This document shows, piece after piece, positions 18,021-27,019 of a stretch of DNA of 64,000 nucleotides (its first letter is position 1; each line of letters opens with the position of its first letter). Origin of the DNA: JACKJA01 sp050297015 (GTDB taxonomy: Bacteria > Pseudomonadota > Alphaproteobacteria > Micavibrionales > Micavibrionaceae). The translations under genes and the position numbers were made by a program. Location of the stretch: NCBI GenBank assembly GCA_050297015.1, contig JBNKRZ010000023.1:1-64000 (forward strand), in the 5' to 3' direction. The notes below the pieces were generated by a model. That model searched no databases and was not told where the DNA came from. It saw only the letters and a program-made list of their open reading frames with translations.

Positions 18021-19001
18021 ATGATGGAAATGACCACAGCAGAAGCTTTCATCCTGGCGCTAGGTGCTTTGGGGCTGGGGATGATTATGCTGATCCGCGG
18101 CGGAAACTGGACCATTGACGCCGCCGTTTACATTGCCCGACATCTGGGCGTCTCTCCTATGGTTGTCGGCTTTACAATTGTCGCGTTTGGCACGTCACTG
18201 CCGGAACTGATCGTTTCCATCAATGCCAGCTGGCACGGCTCGCCCGGCATTGCGATCGGGAATGTACTGGGTTCCAACATCGCGAATATCCTGCTTGTCA
18301 TCGGTGCGACAGCCTTATTCACGACACTGGTGGCCATCCCGCGCGCCTTAATGCGCGATCTGTTCATGATGATTGCCGCCACAATTGGGCTGGCAGGACT
18401 CATGATATTTGGTGAGATTAACCGCATTGCCGGCATGATCTTGATTGCTCTTCTTCTGCTGTACGTCTTTTGGCAATATGTCATGGCTATGCGCGGACAA
18501 ATCCCAATCGAGGAGGTCGAAGAGCCGGAATTCAAATCCGTACCCGCATCGCTTTTCTTCCTGATTTTGGGTTTGATTTTTATCGCGCTCGGCGCAGAAT
18601 TCCTCGTCCGCGGCGCCAAAGTCGGCGCCTTCGTTATGGGCGTTCCCGAGGCGGTTATTGGTTTGTCGATCATCGCCATCGGCACATCCCTGCCAGAGCT
18701 TTCAACCTGCATCATCGCCGCGCGCAAACATCAAAGCGACCTGATTTTGGGTAATATTATCGGCTCTAACGTCTTTAACATCATGATGATTTTAGGAGCC
18801 ACAGCTTCAATCAAACCCATTGTGATGAGTGAACTGGCTCCGCAGCTCCTCAGCCTTGATATATGGATCACCTTGGGGATCAGCGTCCTTTTCGCGCTCT
18901 TGCTTCTTTTGTACCGGAAAGTAACAAAACCAATCGGGCTTTTGTTCCTTGGCAGTTATGCTGTATATATTATAATGATTTACGCTTTATACATGGCGTA
19001 A
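18021..19001 (+). CDS. Calcium/sodium antiporter (YrbG/CaxB family)
   Basis: A 326-residue inner-membrane cation exchanger of the CaCA superfamily. The two inverted halves each carry the alpha-repeat motifs: VAFGTSLPEL (about residues 54-63) with GNVLGSNIANILLVIG (80-95), and IAIGTSLPEL (about 217-226) with GNIIGSNVFNIMMILG. About ten membrane segments are visible. The acidic linker EEVEEPEF (about residues 158-165) separates the halves. ATG codons at 18021, 18024 and 18030 are possible starts. None has a strong ribosome-binding site, because element 2 ends at 18018 and has replaced the native upstream sequence. It lies between a TerA-like gene and terD. Confidence 0.9.
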   Translation: MMEMTTAEAFILALGALGLGMIMLIRGGNWTIDAAVYIARHLGVSPMVVGFTIVAFGTSLPELIVSINASWHGSPGIAIGNVLGSNIANILLVIGATALFTTLVAIPRALMRDLFMMIAATIGLAGLMIFGEINRIAGMILIALLLLYVFWQYVMAMRGQIPIEEVEEPEFKSVPASLFFLILGLIFIALGAEFLVRGAKVGAFVMGVPEAVIGLSIIAIGTSLPELSTCIIAARKHQSDLILGNIIGSNVFNIMMILGATASIKPIVMSELAPQLLSLDIWITLGISVLFALLLLLYRKVTKPIGLLFLGSYAVYIIMIYALYMA

Positions 19002-19024
19002 GGGCGCTTAAGGAAAAGACTATC

Positions 19025-19867
19025 ATGGAAAATAACGACGACGACATCAAACCCATCGACATGTCCCCGGCACCATCGGAATCATCGGCAGAACCAGAGG
19101 GCGCCAATCCTGCGCCTCCCTTACCGCCAACAGAACCGGAAATATCTAATCCTGCGCCGCCGCCGCCCCCTGCACCTGCGCCGGAACCAGAGCCAAAACC
19201 GGAGGCCACAGCCTCGGGTGAAAACGCCATGCCCGAACCGCCGCCACATCTAGCCGGCGCGGGATCGCGCCACGAGCCCAATTACATCAATAAAGGCGAT
19301 TACATTGATTTATTTGAAAATCACCCCGGTTTAGTCCGGATTAACATTGGTGTCGGCTGGGAGCATAAAGCCTTACAAGAAGACAAACTCGACCTCGATA
19401 TTTGCTGCTTTTTGCTGAACAAGGACGAGACAACCCGTGAAAATGAAGATTTCATTTTCTACAACAACATGAGCGCCTGCAACGGCGCCGTAAAGCTTCA
19501 AGAAGACAACCGCACCGGAGCCGGGGAAGGCGATGATGAAATCATTTTTCTTGATCTGAACGGCATTCCTTTTGATATTCTCAAGATTGTTTTCGTCATT
19601 GCGATTTATGATCCGGAGCTTAAGGGGCACGCTTTCTCCCAAGTGCGCGATGTTTATTTCCGTATATTCTCCGATGACGATGAAGAAGAACTTGTGCGCT
19701 ATCAGGTCAATGAAGAGGCCATAGCGAACGAAAAAGCCTTCGTTGTCGCCAATCTTCTGCGGGAAGGCCCGAAATGGTTTATTGAACCTCAGGATAAAGC
19801 TATTGAGGGCGGACTAGCTGAAATTGCCGAGCAATACGATCTTGTGATTGCCGAGAGAACCGGCTGA
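19025..19867 (+). CDS. terD: TerD-family calcium-binding stress protein with proline-rich N-terminus
   Basis: A 280-residue protein. Residues 1-75 are acidic and then strongly Pro/Ala/Glu-rich (PAPPPPPAPAPEPEPKPEA), probably a disordered linker. The TerD domain covers about residues 90-270, with DLDICCFLL, FIFYNNMSA, the calcium-site loop DNRTGAGEGDDE and VFVIAIYDPE, all close to canonical TerD. TerD domains bind calcium and occur in tellurite, phage-defence and stress clusters. The ATG at 19025 follows AAGGAAAA; a longer frame exists but would run through the antiporter gene. It follows the antiporter by 23 bases and is probably co-transcribed. Confidence 0.88.
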   Translation: MENNDDDIKPIDMSPAPSESSAEPEGANPAPPLPPTEPEISNPAPPPPPAPAPEPEPKPEATASGENAMPEPPPHLAGAGSRHEPNYINKGDYIDLFENHPGLVRINIGVGWEHKALQEDKLDLDICCFLLNKDETTRENEDFIFYNNMSACNGAVKLQEDNRTGAGEGDDEIIFLDLNGIPFDILKIVFVIAIYDPELKGHAFSQVRDVYFRIFSDDDEEELVRYQVNEEAIANEKAFVVANLLREGPKWFIEPQDKAIEGGLAEIAEQYDLVIAERTG

Positions 19868-20079
19868 TCCGTTTTTATCATCCTGAGCCTTCTTCCCTTT
19901 CAAGAAGCACCGTCATCCCCGCTCCACCCAACAAGGGGGCACAAAGAAAAAGAATAGTAATGATTGAATTATGAAAATTTATGCTTTTATTGGCCACGTA
20001 TTGACGGTTGAGGAGTAAGGGGCTTTTCCTATCACCGGTTTCTGATTATTGGCACCCTCTTCTCGCCCACAAAATAGCG

Positions 20080-20586
20080 CTAGAACCCGCGGCCTTTGGG
20101 GGTCAAAAGCTGATTCGCTTCGATTTTGGGGGCTTTCTTCCCGCCGCCGCCATACTGGTCGGCGCCGCGCTCTTTTTTGAAAAGCTCTTGGTCCAGCAAT
20201 TCGTCAATATCGGGGATGATCCCCTGTTTAAGGCTTTGCACAACGGCCCCGAAAAAGTTACACGATTTTTCCGGCCAATTGCTAATCGTCTCATCCAGCG
20301 CTTCGCCGCGCACCGAAACCTTCCGGATCGTCCAGTTCCCGGCGTTACTATGATAAGCGCAAAGCTGAAACACATGATCGGCGGGCGGTTTACCCTCCGG
20401 CGGGGTTTCATACATCACATCAACCGCGGCATAAATGTCATCCATATTATCGGTTCCCGCAGAAACCTCTGCATTACAGGTCACACTGCCCTCCTCATCA
20501 CAAACCATCCAGGGACAATTCTCATAAGGACCGAGCACGCGCCCAACCCCCAGCTTGTTCATCAATTCCTGTTTTGTGACTTGCAT
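20080..20586 (-). CDS. Hypothetical protein (168 residues)
   Basis: I do not recognise this protein. It has no signal peptide or membrane segment. It contains five cysteines, notably in the N-terminal half (ENCPWMVCDEE, TCNAE) and at FQLCAYH. The C-terminal tail after about residue 140 is Gly/Lys-rich and probably flexible. The composition looks like a real cytosolic protein. It lies 58 bases downstream of xseA on the same strand and may share its transcript. The 212 bases on the other side (19868-20079), between its stop and the convergent terD stop, hold nothing recognisable. Confidence 0.6.
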   Translation of the reverse strand: MQVTKQELMNKLGVGRVLGPYENCPWMVCDEEGSVTCNAEVSAGTDNMDDIYAAVDVMYETPPEGKPPADHVFQLCAYHSNAGNWTIRKVSVRGEALDETISNWPEKSCNFFGAVVQSLKQGIIPDIDELLDQELFKKERGADQYGGGGKKAPKIEANQLLTPKGRGF

Positions 20587-20644
20587 ATTTTTCTCTCAGA
20601 AAGCGTATCGCTCAACATAGCTTTGTTATATGGGATTTGTGAAG

Positions 20645-22060
20645 CTAAAAAAGCTGCCCTTGATTCTCTTTCGGCTGAGGCGTTTTTTGCCGTGGTTTGG
20701 TTTGCGGCGCCCCGGATTTTCCAATCACCGCATCCACAAGATCGTCATGAAATTCAAGCTTTACAGCCTGACCGGATGAAGCCTGCGCTGCGGCGCTCAA
20801 AGGGGCGCCTTTTTCATCGCGGACCACGACAAACCCGCGCGCCAAAACACTTTTAAATGAAAGGCTCTCCAACATACGCCCGGCGCTTTCCAGAGCCTTT
20901 TTCTGTTCCCGGAACAGGGCCGTACCAGCCCGTTGCAAACTTTCCGTGCGGATATTCAAAATTTTCCCGGCCTCATCAATGCGGCTTTGCGGATGCCGCA
21001 GCTTGGCCCCCGACTCGACCACGCGGGAGCGATGACCTGCCACGCCCTTCTCAAACGCGCCGGTGAGCTTATGCGACACATAATCAAGCCCCTGCATTTT
21101 GATTTCCAGCAAACGCCCCGGATCGCCCAACCGGGCGCTGTGTGCCTCAACAATCTGCCGCCGCTGTTCCAAAAGGCGCGCCGCCGCATTAACCAGTCTT
21201 TTTTCATCATCGAGAATTTGAGCCATCAATTCGGCCCGTACGGGCACAGCCATCTCCGCCGCGCCCGTCGGTGTCGGTGCCCGCAAATCAGCCGCATAAT
21301 CAATCAAAGTCGTGTCCGTTTCATGACCGACGGCAGAGATAACAGGGATGGTGCAATCCGCCACAGCGCGCACAACAGCTTCCTCATTAAAAGCCATAAG
21401 GTCTTCGAGAGAGCCGCCGCCGCGCGCAACAATCAGAATATCCGGGCGATAAGCATCCGCGAGGCCGTCGAACCCACGCACAGCGTCGGCGATCTGCTCC
21501 GCCGCACCGGTGCCCTGCACAAGAACGGGCCAAAGCAAAACATGCGAGGGAAAACGGTCGCGCAGACGGTGCATAATATCACGGATCACCGCGCCCGTCG
21601 GCGAAGTCACAACGCCAATACGGCGCGGCAGGAAAGGCAGCTTTTTCTTACGCTCCGGAGCGAACAATCCTTCGGCAGCCAGCTTTTTCTTACGCTCTTC
21701 CAGCATCTTGAGAAGTGCGCCTTCCCCGGCCAGTTCCATTGTCTCAATTACAATCTGATAGCGCGAAGATTTCGGATAGCTCGACACCTTGCCCGTTATG
21801 ATAACTTCCAACCCGTCTTCCGGTCTGATGCCCAAACGGTTCATCACACCGCGCCAGCACACAACATTGATATTGGCCTCTTCGTCTTTCAGATCGGCAT
21901 ACATGTGGCCGGAACCCGCGATCTTTACGCCCGCCAGCTCACCACGCACCCGGATGTGGCCGTATGTTTCCTCCAACGTGCGCCGAAGAGAAAGCGCCAG
22001 ATCAGAGACGGAAAATTCCGGAACATTACCTTGCGGATTTATGGATGTTGGGTTTGTCAT
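20645..22060 (-). CDS. xseA: Exodeoxyribonuclease VII large subunit
   Basis: XseA is the catalytic and DNA-binding subunit of exonuclease VII, which degrades single-stranded DNA to oligonucleotides in repair. The 471-residue protein has the N-terminal OB-fold (about residues 17-115: EFSVSDLALSLRRTLEETYG, GSGHMYADLKDEEA) and the catalytic domain (PRRIGVVTSPTGAVIRDI, RGGGSLEDLMAFNEE, ISAVGHETDTTLIDYAAD). A coiled-coil region follows at about 290-400. The C-terminal tail is Lys/Gln/Pro-rich and ends QGQLF. It is divergent from putA, with element 2 copy B in the gap. Confidence 0.95.
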   Translation of the reverse strand: MTNPTSINPQGNVPEFSVSDLALSLRRTLEETYGHIRVRGELAGVKIAGSGHMYADLKDEEANINVVCWRGVMNRLGIRPEDGLEVIITGKVSSYPKSSRYQIVIETMELAGEGALLKMLEERKKKLAAEGLFAPERKKKLPFLPRRIGVVTSPTGAVIRDIMHRLRDRFPSHVLLWPVLVQGTGAAEQIADAVRGFDGLADAYRPDILIVARGGGSLEDLMAFNEEAVVRAVADCTIPVISAVGHETDTTLIDYAADLRAPTPTGAAEMAVPVRAELMAQILDDEKRLVNAAARLLEQRRQIVEAHSARLGDPGRLLEIKMQGLDYVSHKLTGAFEKGVAGHRSRVVESGAKLRHPQSRIDEAGKILNIRTESLQRAGTALFREQKKALESAGRMLESLSFKSVLARGFVVVRDEKGAPLSAAAQASSGQAVKLEFHDDLVDAVIGKSGAPQTKPRQKTPQPKENQGQLF

Positions 22061-22085
22061 TCTCGTGATAATATAGAAGAAGGCT

Positions 22086-22362
22086 TAGGGTCAGGACTCA
22101 TTAATTTTGTACAATTCTGTTAAACATGAAAGGGCAAGATACAATGAAAACAAGTAAAAGCATAGCCAAAGCTATGATGAGCTTGTTTGAAGATGGAGAT
22201 TGCTTTTTCATGTTTAACCGTCCTTACGGCGCGGTAAATTTTTGCATCTGTTTGCTCAAATCGCTTGAACGTAGCTTTGGCTATGCTCTACGCGATTTTT
22301 ACAAATATCTATCAAAAATTTACGAACGCGCAGAATGGACATAATTAATGGGTCCTGACCCT
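22086..22362. mobile_element. Structured element 2, copy B
   Basis: The second copy of the element at 17743-18018, again about 276 bp. The left end AGGGTCAGGACTCATTAA (22087-22104) matches the complement of the right end (22345-22362) with one mismatch. The inner arms are conserved: 22119-22137 pairs with 22200-22218 (with G-U pairs), and the 16-base complementary pair 22159-22174 / 22272-22287 is exact. It fills the gap between the divergent xseA and putA genes and ends 25 bases before the putA start codon. Confidence 0.75.
22126..22344 (+). CDS. 72-residue open frame inside element 2, copy B (doubtful)
   Basis: The equivalent of the frame at 17781-17999, nine residues different out of 72. 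The last 16 residues (DFYKYLSKIYERAEWT) are identical in both copies. With mostly amino-acid-changing substitutions and no recognised domain, it is probably not a selected protein. It is listed because it stays open in both copies. Confidence 0.2.
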   Translation: MKGQDTMKTSKSIAKAMMSLFEDGDCFFMFNRPYGAVNFCICLLKSLERSFGYALRDFYKYLSKIYERAEWT

Positions 22363-22387
22363 GGAAACGTAAACGGTCACTCTCTTT

Positions 22388-25300
22388 ATGCCCCAATCGC
22401 TCTCTTCTTATCTATATGCTGACGAAGCCGCCGCCATCAAAACGCTACGGAAATCTCTGCCGTGGCCGGATGTCTTGCATGAACAGGTCGAACAGGAAGC
22501 CGTGCGGCTGGTCGAAAAGGTACGCGCCGCCAAGCGAAAAGCCGGAGAACTGGAATCGTTCCTCCAGCGCTATGGCCTCGACAGTGCGGAGGGTTTGGCG
22601 CTCATGGCGCTGGCGGAGGCGCTTTTGCGCATTCCCGATGCCGCGACAGCGGACGCCTTAATCGAAGACAAAGTTATGGCCGCCGACTGGTTTGAAGATC
22701 ATACCGCCGGAAGTGACTGGATGGTAACCGCCGCCGGGCTGGGCCTGACAATCACGCGCCATACGCTTGAAAGCGCCTTGAGCAAAATGGGGAAACCGGC
22801 CATCCGCCGGGCGATGAAAAGCGCCATGCGTATGATGGGGCGGCAATTTGTTTTGGGCCGAACAATCGACGAAGCCCTAAAAAACGCAAACGCCTACCGC
22901 AAGGCCGGATACCGGCCCTCTTACGACATGCTGGGCGAAGGGGCCCGCACACAAGAAGACGCCCAGCACTATTTTGAAGCTTACCGCAACGCGCTGGAGG
23001 CCATCGCCCGCCACACCGGCCCGGACGCAACAAACCGCCCCAGCATATCCGTTAAGCTCTCGGCACTTCACCCACGCTATGAATACCGCCAACGGGAATG
23101 CTGCGTTCCGGATTTAAGCGAAAAACTAATTGCCCTGTGCCGGATCGCGGCGGAACACAGACTGGGCTTGACGATTGATGCGGAGGAATCCGACCGCCTG
23201 CCGCTGTCGCTGGAAATATTGGAAGCCGCCATGGCCGACAAAACGACCAAAGGCTGGAAACGGCTAGGGCTGGCCATCCAAGCCTATGACAAGCGCTGCT
23301 TTGCCTTGATCGACCGCCTAAAGGATATGGCGGAAAAACACGGGCGCGTTATTAACGTACGGCTGGTTAAAGGTGCCTATTGGGATACGGAAGTAAAACG
23401 CGCTCAGGAATTAGGTCTGCCGGATTATCCGGTTTTTACCCGTAAATCCCACACGGACCTGTCATGGCTAGCATGTGCGCACAAATTGCTGCAACATAGA
23501 GAAACGCTCTACCCCATGTTCGCAACACACAATGCGCACTCCGTAGCAGCGGTACTCATCATGGCCGGAGAGAATCGAGCCGGTTTTGAATTCCAGCGCT
23601 TACACGGCATGGGCGCGGCCCTGCATGATGTCTTGCTCAAAGAGGGGCTAGCCGCAGGCGGTATATACGCTCCCGTAGGCGCTCATCAGGACTTGCTGCC
23701 GTACCTCGTCCGTCGCCTTTTAGAAAACGGGGCGAACAGCTCCTTCGTTAACAAGCTGTACAACCCAAACATCGCGCCACAAGACATTGTTGCGGACCCG
23801 GTGCAAGCTGTCATCAAACGCCAACCCTCTGGCATGCGCCATCCAGCCATTCCCCTGCCCCGTGATCTTTACGGCCCCGAACGCCTGAATGCCGAAGGTC
23901 TGGACCTTCAGGAAGAAAAAAGCTGTACGGAATTGCTGCAACAAATTAAGGAAGCCACAGACGGGAAGAGATTTGAAGCAGCCCCCTTAATCGGTGGCAA
24001 AGTCATGGTTGAAGGCGAGGCGCTTTCGGTCCTCAACCCCACCACAAACACCCCCGTTGGCAAGGTCTGGAACACGCAGAGCGCTCATGTCCGCCCTGCT
24101 TTTAAAACGGCCCGACAGGGTTTTGCGTTATGGGACGCCGCGCCCGCGGCCAAACGAGCGGAATCCCTCGAGCGGTTAGCCGATTTACTGGAACATAACC
24201 GGGCACAACTGATGGGGCTATGTATTCATGAAGCCGGAAAAACCATAGACGATGCCCTTGCCGAACTTCGCGAAGCCGTTGATTTTTGCCGCTATTATGC
24301 GCAACAAGGCCGCAAATTATTCGCCGAAACCGGAACGCGCATGGCCGGACCGACCGGAGAGCAAAACATTCTGACCCATCACGGCCGGGGCGTTTTCGTG
24401 TGTATCAGCCCTTGGAATTTCCCTCTGGCCATTTTTATCGGCCAAATTGCTGCGGCGCTGATGGCCGGGAATGCCGTTATCGCCAAACCTGCCGAACAGA
24501 CCCCTTTGATCGCCATGATGACCGCACGCCTGATTTTACGGGCGGGCGTGCCGCCGGAGACTTTTACTCTGTTGCCCGGCGCCGGAGATATAGGGGCGAA
24601 AATCGTCGCGCACCCTGATGTTGCGGGCGTAGCCTTTACCGGCTCCACGGAAATAGCGCGCTTTATCAATCGTAACCTCGCCGCAAAGGAGGGGCCTATT
24701 ATACCGCTGATCGCCGAAACAGGCGGACAAAATGCGATGATCGCGGATAGCTCCGCCCTGCCGGAACAGCTCGTAGACGACGTTATCCCCTCCGCTTTTG
24801 GATCCGCGGGACAGCGCTGTTCCGCCTTACGCGTCCTCTACCTTCAGGAGGAAACCGCCGATAAAATCATAACAATGCTGCGCGGCGCTATGGCACAAAT
24901 GCGGTGCAGTGACCCATCATGCATCACCACAGATATCGGCCCCGTCATTGACAGAGAAGCCTTGGAAATGCTGCGATCTCACAGAAACAATCTTGCAAAA
25001 GAAGCACACCTGATCGCAGAGATGAAACTGGATGAACCCTTTTTGACACAGGGTCACTTTTTTGCGCCTTGCGCCTATGAAATTGAGTCTATCAAACAAT
25101 TGAAGGGCGAAGTATTCGGCCCCGTTTTACATGTGATTCGCTACAAAGCGTCCGATCTTAAACGGATAATGGGGGAAATTAACGCCACCGGATACGGCCT
25201 GACTTTCGGTGTTCATAGCCGCATTAACGCACGGATGAAAGAACTGTCCGGCGCAGCAAAATCTGGAAATGTATATATCAACCGCGGCATGACCGGCGCG

Positions 25301-25459
25301 GTTGTCGGATGCCAGCCCTTTGGCGGACAGGGGCTATCCGGCACCGGACCCAAAGCCGGCGGCCCGCATTATCTGCCCCGTTTCGCAACAGAGAAAGTCA
25401 CGTCCACAGACACCACGCGGCACGGTGGAAACGCCACATTAATCTCGCTTTCAGAATAA
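22388..25459 (+). CDS. putA: Bifunctional proline dehydrogenase / L-glutamate gamma-semialdehyde dehydrogenase PutA
   Basis: PutA oxidises proline to glutamate in two steps with FAD and NAD+. The 1023-residue protein carries the helical N-terminal domain, the FAD-dependent PRODH barrel (about residues 150-450, with RLVKGAYWDTEVKRAQ and GVHAHQ-like GAHQDLLPYLVRRLLENG), and an aldehyde dehydrogenase domain (about 530-990) with catalytic Cys811 in GQRCSALR and Glu777 in AETGGQNAM. It lacks the N-terminal ribbon-helix-helix DNA-binding domain of the E. coli protein, so it should be a plain enzyme. The ATG at 22388 follows element 2 by 25 bases and has no clear ribosome-binding site. rpoN follows after 19 bases. 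Confidence 0.95.
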   Translation: MPQSLSSYLYADEAAAIKTLRKSLPWPDVLHEQVEQEAVRLVEKVRAAKRKAGELESFLQRYGLDSAEGLALMALAEALLRIPDAATADALIEDKVMAADWFEDHTAGSDWMVTAAGLGLTITRHTLESALSKMGKPAIRRAMKSAMRMMGRQFVLGRTIDEALKNANAYRKAGYRPSYDMLGEGARTQEDAQHYFEAYRNALEAIARHTGPDATNRPSISVKLSALHPRYEYRQRECCVPDLSEKLIALCRIAAEHRLGLTIDAEESDRLPLSLEILEAAMADKTTKGWKRLGLAIQAYDKRCFALIDRLKDMAEKHGRVINVRLVKGAYWDTEVKRAQELGLPDYPVFTRKSHTDLSWLACAHKLLQHRETLYPMFATHNAHSVAAVLIMAGENRAGFEFQRLHGMGAALHDVLLKEGLAAGGIYAPVGAHQDLLPYLVRRLLENGANSSFVNKLYNPNIAPQDIVADPVQAVIKRQPSGMRHPAIPLPRDLYGPERLNAEGLDLQEEKSCTELLQQIKEATDGKRFEAAPLIGGKVMVEGEALSVLNPTTNTPVGKVWNTQSAHVRPAFKTARQGFALWDAAPAAKRAESLERLADLLEHNRAQLMGLCIHEAGKTIDDALAELREAVDFCRYYAQQGRKLFAETGTRMAGPTGEQNILTHHGRGVFVCISPWNFPLAIFIGQIAAALMAGNAVIAKPAEQTPLIAMMTARLILRAGVPPETFTLLPGAGDIGAKIVAHPDVAGVAFTGSTEIARFINRNLAAKEGPIIPLIAETGGQNAMIADSSALPEQLVDDVIPSAFGSAGQRCSALRVLYLQEETADKIITMLRGAMAQMRCSDPSCITTDIGPVIDREALEMLRSHRNNLAKEAHLIAEMKLDEPFLTQGHFFAPCAYEIESIKQLKGEVFGPVLHVIRYKASDLKRIMGEINATGYGLTFGVHSRINARMKELSGAAKSGNVYINRGMTGAVVGCQPFGGQGLSGTGPKAGGPHYLPRFATEKVTSTDTTRHGGNATLISLSE

Positions 25460-25478
25460 AGAATGATACAATAGAATC

Positions 25479-26939
25479 ATGTCTACGATTTCCCAAAGCC
25501 TCGATCTCCGGCAAAGCCAGAACCTTATCATGACCCCGCAACTGCAGCAGGCCATCAAGCTGTTGCAGATGAATAACATGGAGCTAAACGAATATGTTGA
25601 GGAAGAGCTGGAAAAAAATCCGCTTTTGGAAAAAGCGCCGGACGATGAAGAGGGCATAGAAACGGAAAAAACGGAACGACAAAGTGAATCCGATGAAATA
25701 GATACCGCTTTCGCCGATTCATGGACGGGCAATGAAAACACCGCCGAACAAACAACAGACTTCGATCCGGGCTCCGCTATGGCGACAGTCGGCGCCGGAG
25801 GGAACAGCACGTTCGACCCCATGGATGATAATTTCGAAAATCGCTTGCGTGACACCCAAACGCTGCGCGCGCACCTAACCGAACAATTACATTTAAGCTT
25901 TGACGATGAACGCGACCGTATGATCGGTGCTTTGCTCATAGATATGCTTGATGAGAGCGGCTACCTGCGCTGCGATCCCGAGGAACTGGTCGAGCGCCTT
26001 GGCTGTTCACCCGAACGGCTGGAGCGTCTTTTGACCCGTCTGAAACAATTTGACCCAACGGGCGTTTTTGCTCGCGATCTACCGGAATGTCTGGCCTTAC
26101 AGCTAGAAGAGAAAAACGCACTTGACCCGCCAATGAAGTCATTATTGGATCACATTGACCTCCTCGGCCAGCACGATTACACCAAGCTGGCCGACTTATG
26201 CGGGGTCAACGACACATACCTAAAAGACATGATCGAAGAGATTCGCCGCCTTAACCCCAAACCGGCCGGCGATTTCGACCACCTTGTTGTGCAAACAGCC
26301 GTCCCGGATGTTTTGATGAAACGGCTGCCTAAGAATTTGGGTGGTGGGTGGCGCGTCGAACTTAATAACGATACGCTGCCGCGTGTACTCGTGAACCAAA
26401 CATACTACACAGAGGTCGCACAACACGCCAAAAACAAAAAAGACAAAAGCTATCTGAGCGAACAGCTCGCCGCGGCAAACTGGCTGACGCGCGCCCTCGA
26501 CCAACGGGCCCAGACAATCCTGAAGGTCGCGGCGGAAATCATCGAACATCAAGAGGGCTTTTTCCTCTACGGCATTGAGTTTCTCAAACCCCTGACGTTA
26601 AGGGAAATCGCGCAAGAAATTGAAATGCACGAAAGCACCGTTTCCCGCGTTACAACCGGAAAATATATCGGCACACCACGCGGTTTGTTCGAACTTAAAT
26701 TCTTTTTCTCTACAGCGCTTGGCAGCGGCGATGACGCCCATTCCGCCGAAGCTGTCAAAGCCCGAATCAAAGCCCTGGTCGACGCGGAAGAGCCAACAAA
26801 AATCCTGTCCGATGACAAAATCGTCGCACTATTGAATGATGACGGGATTGATATTGCACGGCGAACCGTTGCTAAATATAGAGAAAACATGAATATTCCG
26901 TCTTCCGTTCAACGGCGGCGTATTAAGAAAAACCAATAG
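25479..26939 (+). CDS. rpoN: RNA polymerase sigma-54 factor
   Basis: RpoN directs RNA polymerase to -24/-12 promoters and depends on AAA+ activators. The 486-residue protein has the Gln/Leu-rich region I (LRQSQNLIMTPQLQQAIKLL), an acidic region II (about residues 45-120), the core-binding and helix-turn-helix regions, and the RpoN box in RRTVAKYRENMNIPSS near the C-terminus. The order rpoN-hpf-ptsN is conserved in proteobacteria. A candidate -24/-12 promoter lies in this window at 29344-29360. Confidence 0.96.
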   Translation: MSTISQSLDLRQSQNLIMTPQLQQAIKLLQMNNMELNEYVEEELEKNPLLEKAPDDEEGIETEKTERQSESDEIDTAFADSWTGNENTAEQTTDFDPGSAMATVGAGGNSTFDPMDDNFENRLRDTQTLRAHLTEQLHLSFDDERDRMIGALLIDMLDESGYLRCDPEELVERLGCSPERLERLLTRLKQFDPTGVFARDLPECLALQLEEKNALDPPMKSLLDHIDLLGQHDYTKLADLCGVNDTYLKDMIEEIRRLNPKPAGDFDHLVVQTAVPDVLMKRLPKNLGGGWRVELNNDTLPRVLVNQTYYTEVAQHAKNKKDKSYLSEQLAAANWLTRALDQRAQTILKVAAEIIEHQEGFFLYGIEFLKPLTLREIAQEIEMHESTVSRVTTGKYIGTPRGLFELKFFFSTALGSGDDAHSAEAVKARIKALVDAEEPTKILSDDKIVALLNDDGIDIARRTVAKYRENMNIPSSVQRRRIKKNQ

Positions 26940-27019
26940 GTTTCTCTTGTCTTACCGGGGTAAATCCTGTTAAAACCACATTGGTTTGAACTCACAACAT
27001 AAAATGGAAGACAACAGCT

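Noticed and set aside
20008..20856. 282-codon plus-strand frame crossing the 20080-20586 gene and the end of xseA
   Set aside because: It covers two minus-strand genes and has no recognisable features.
20933..22123. 396-codon plus-strand open frame opposite xseA
   Set aside because: It is fully antisense to a clearly conserved gene, has no recognisable domains, and has the odd His/Arg-rich composition of a shadow frame.
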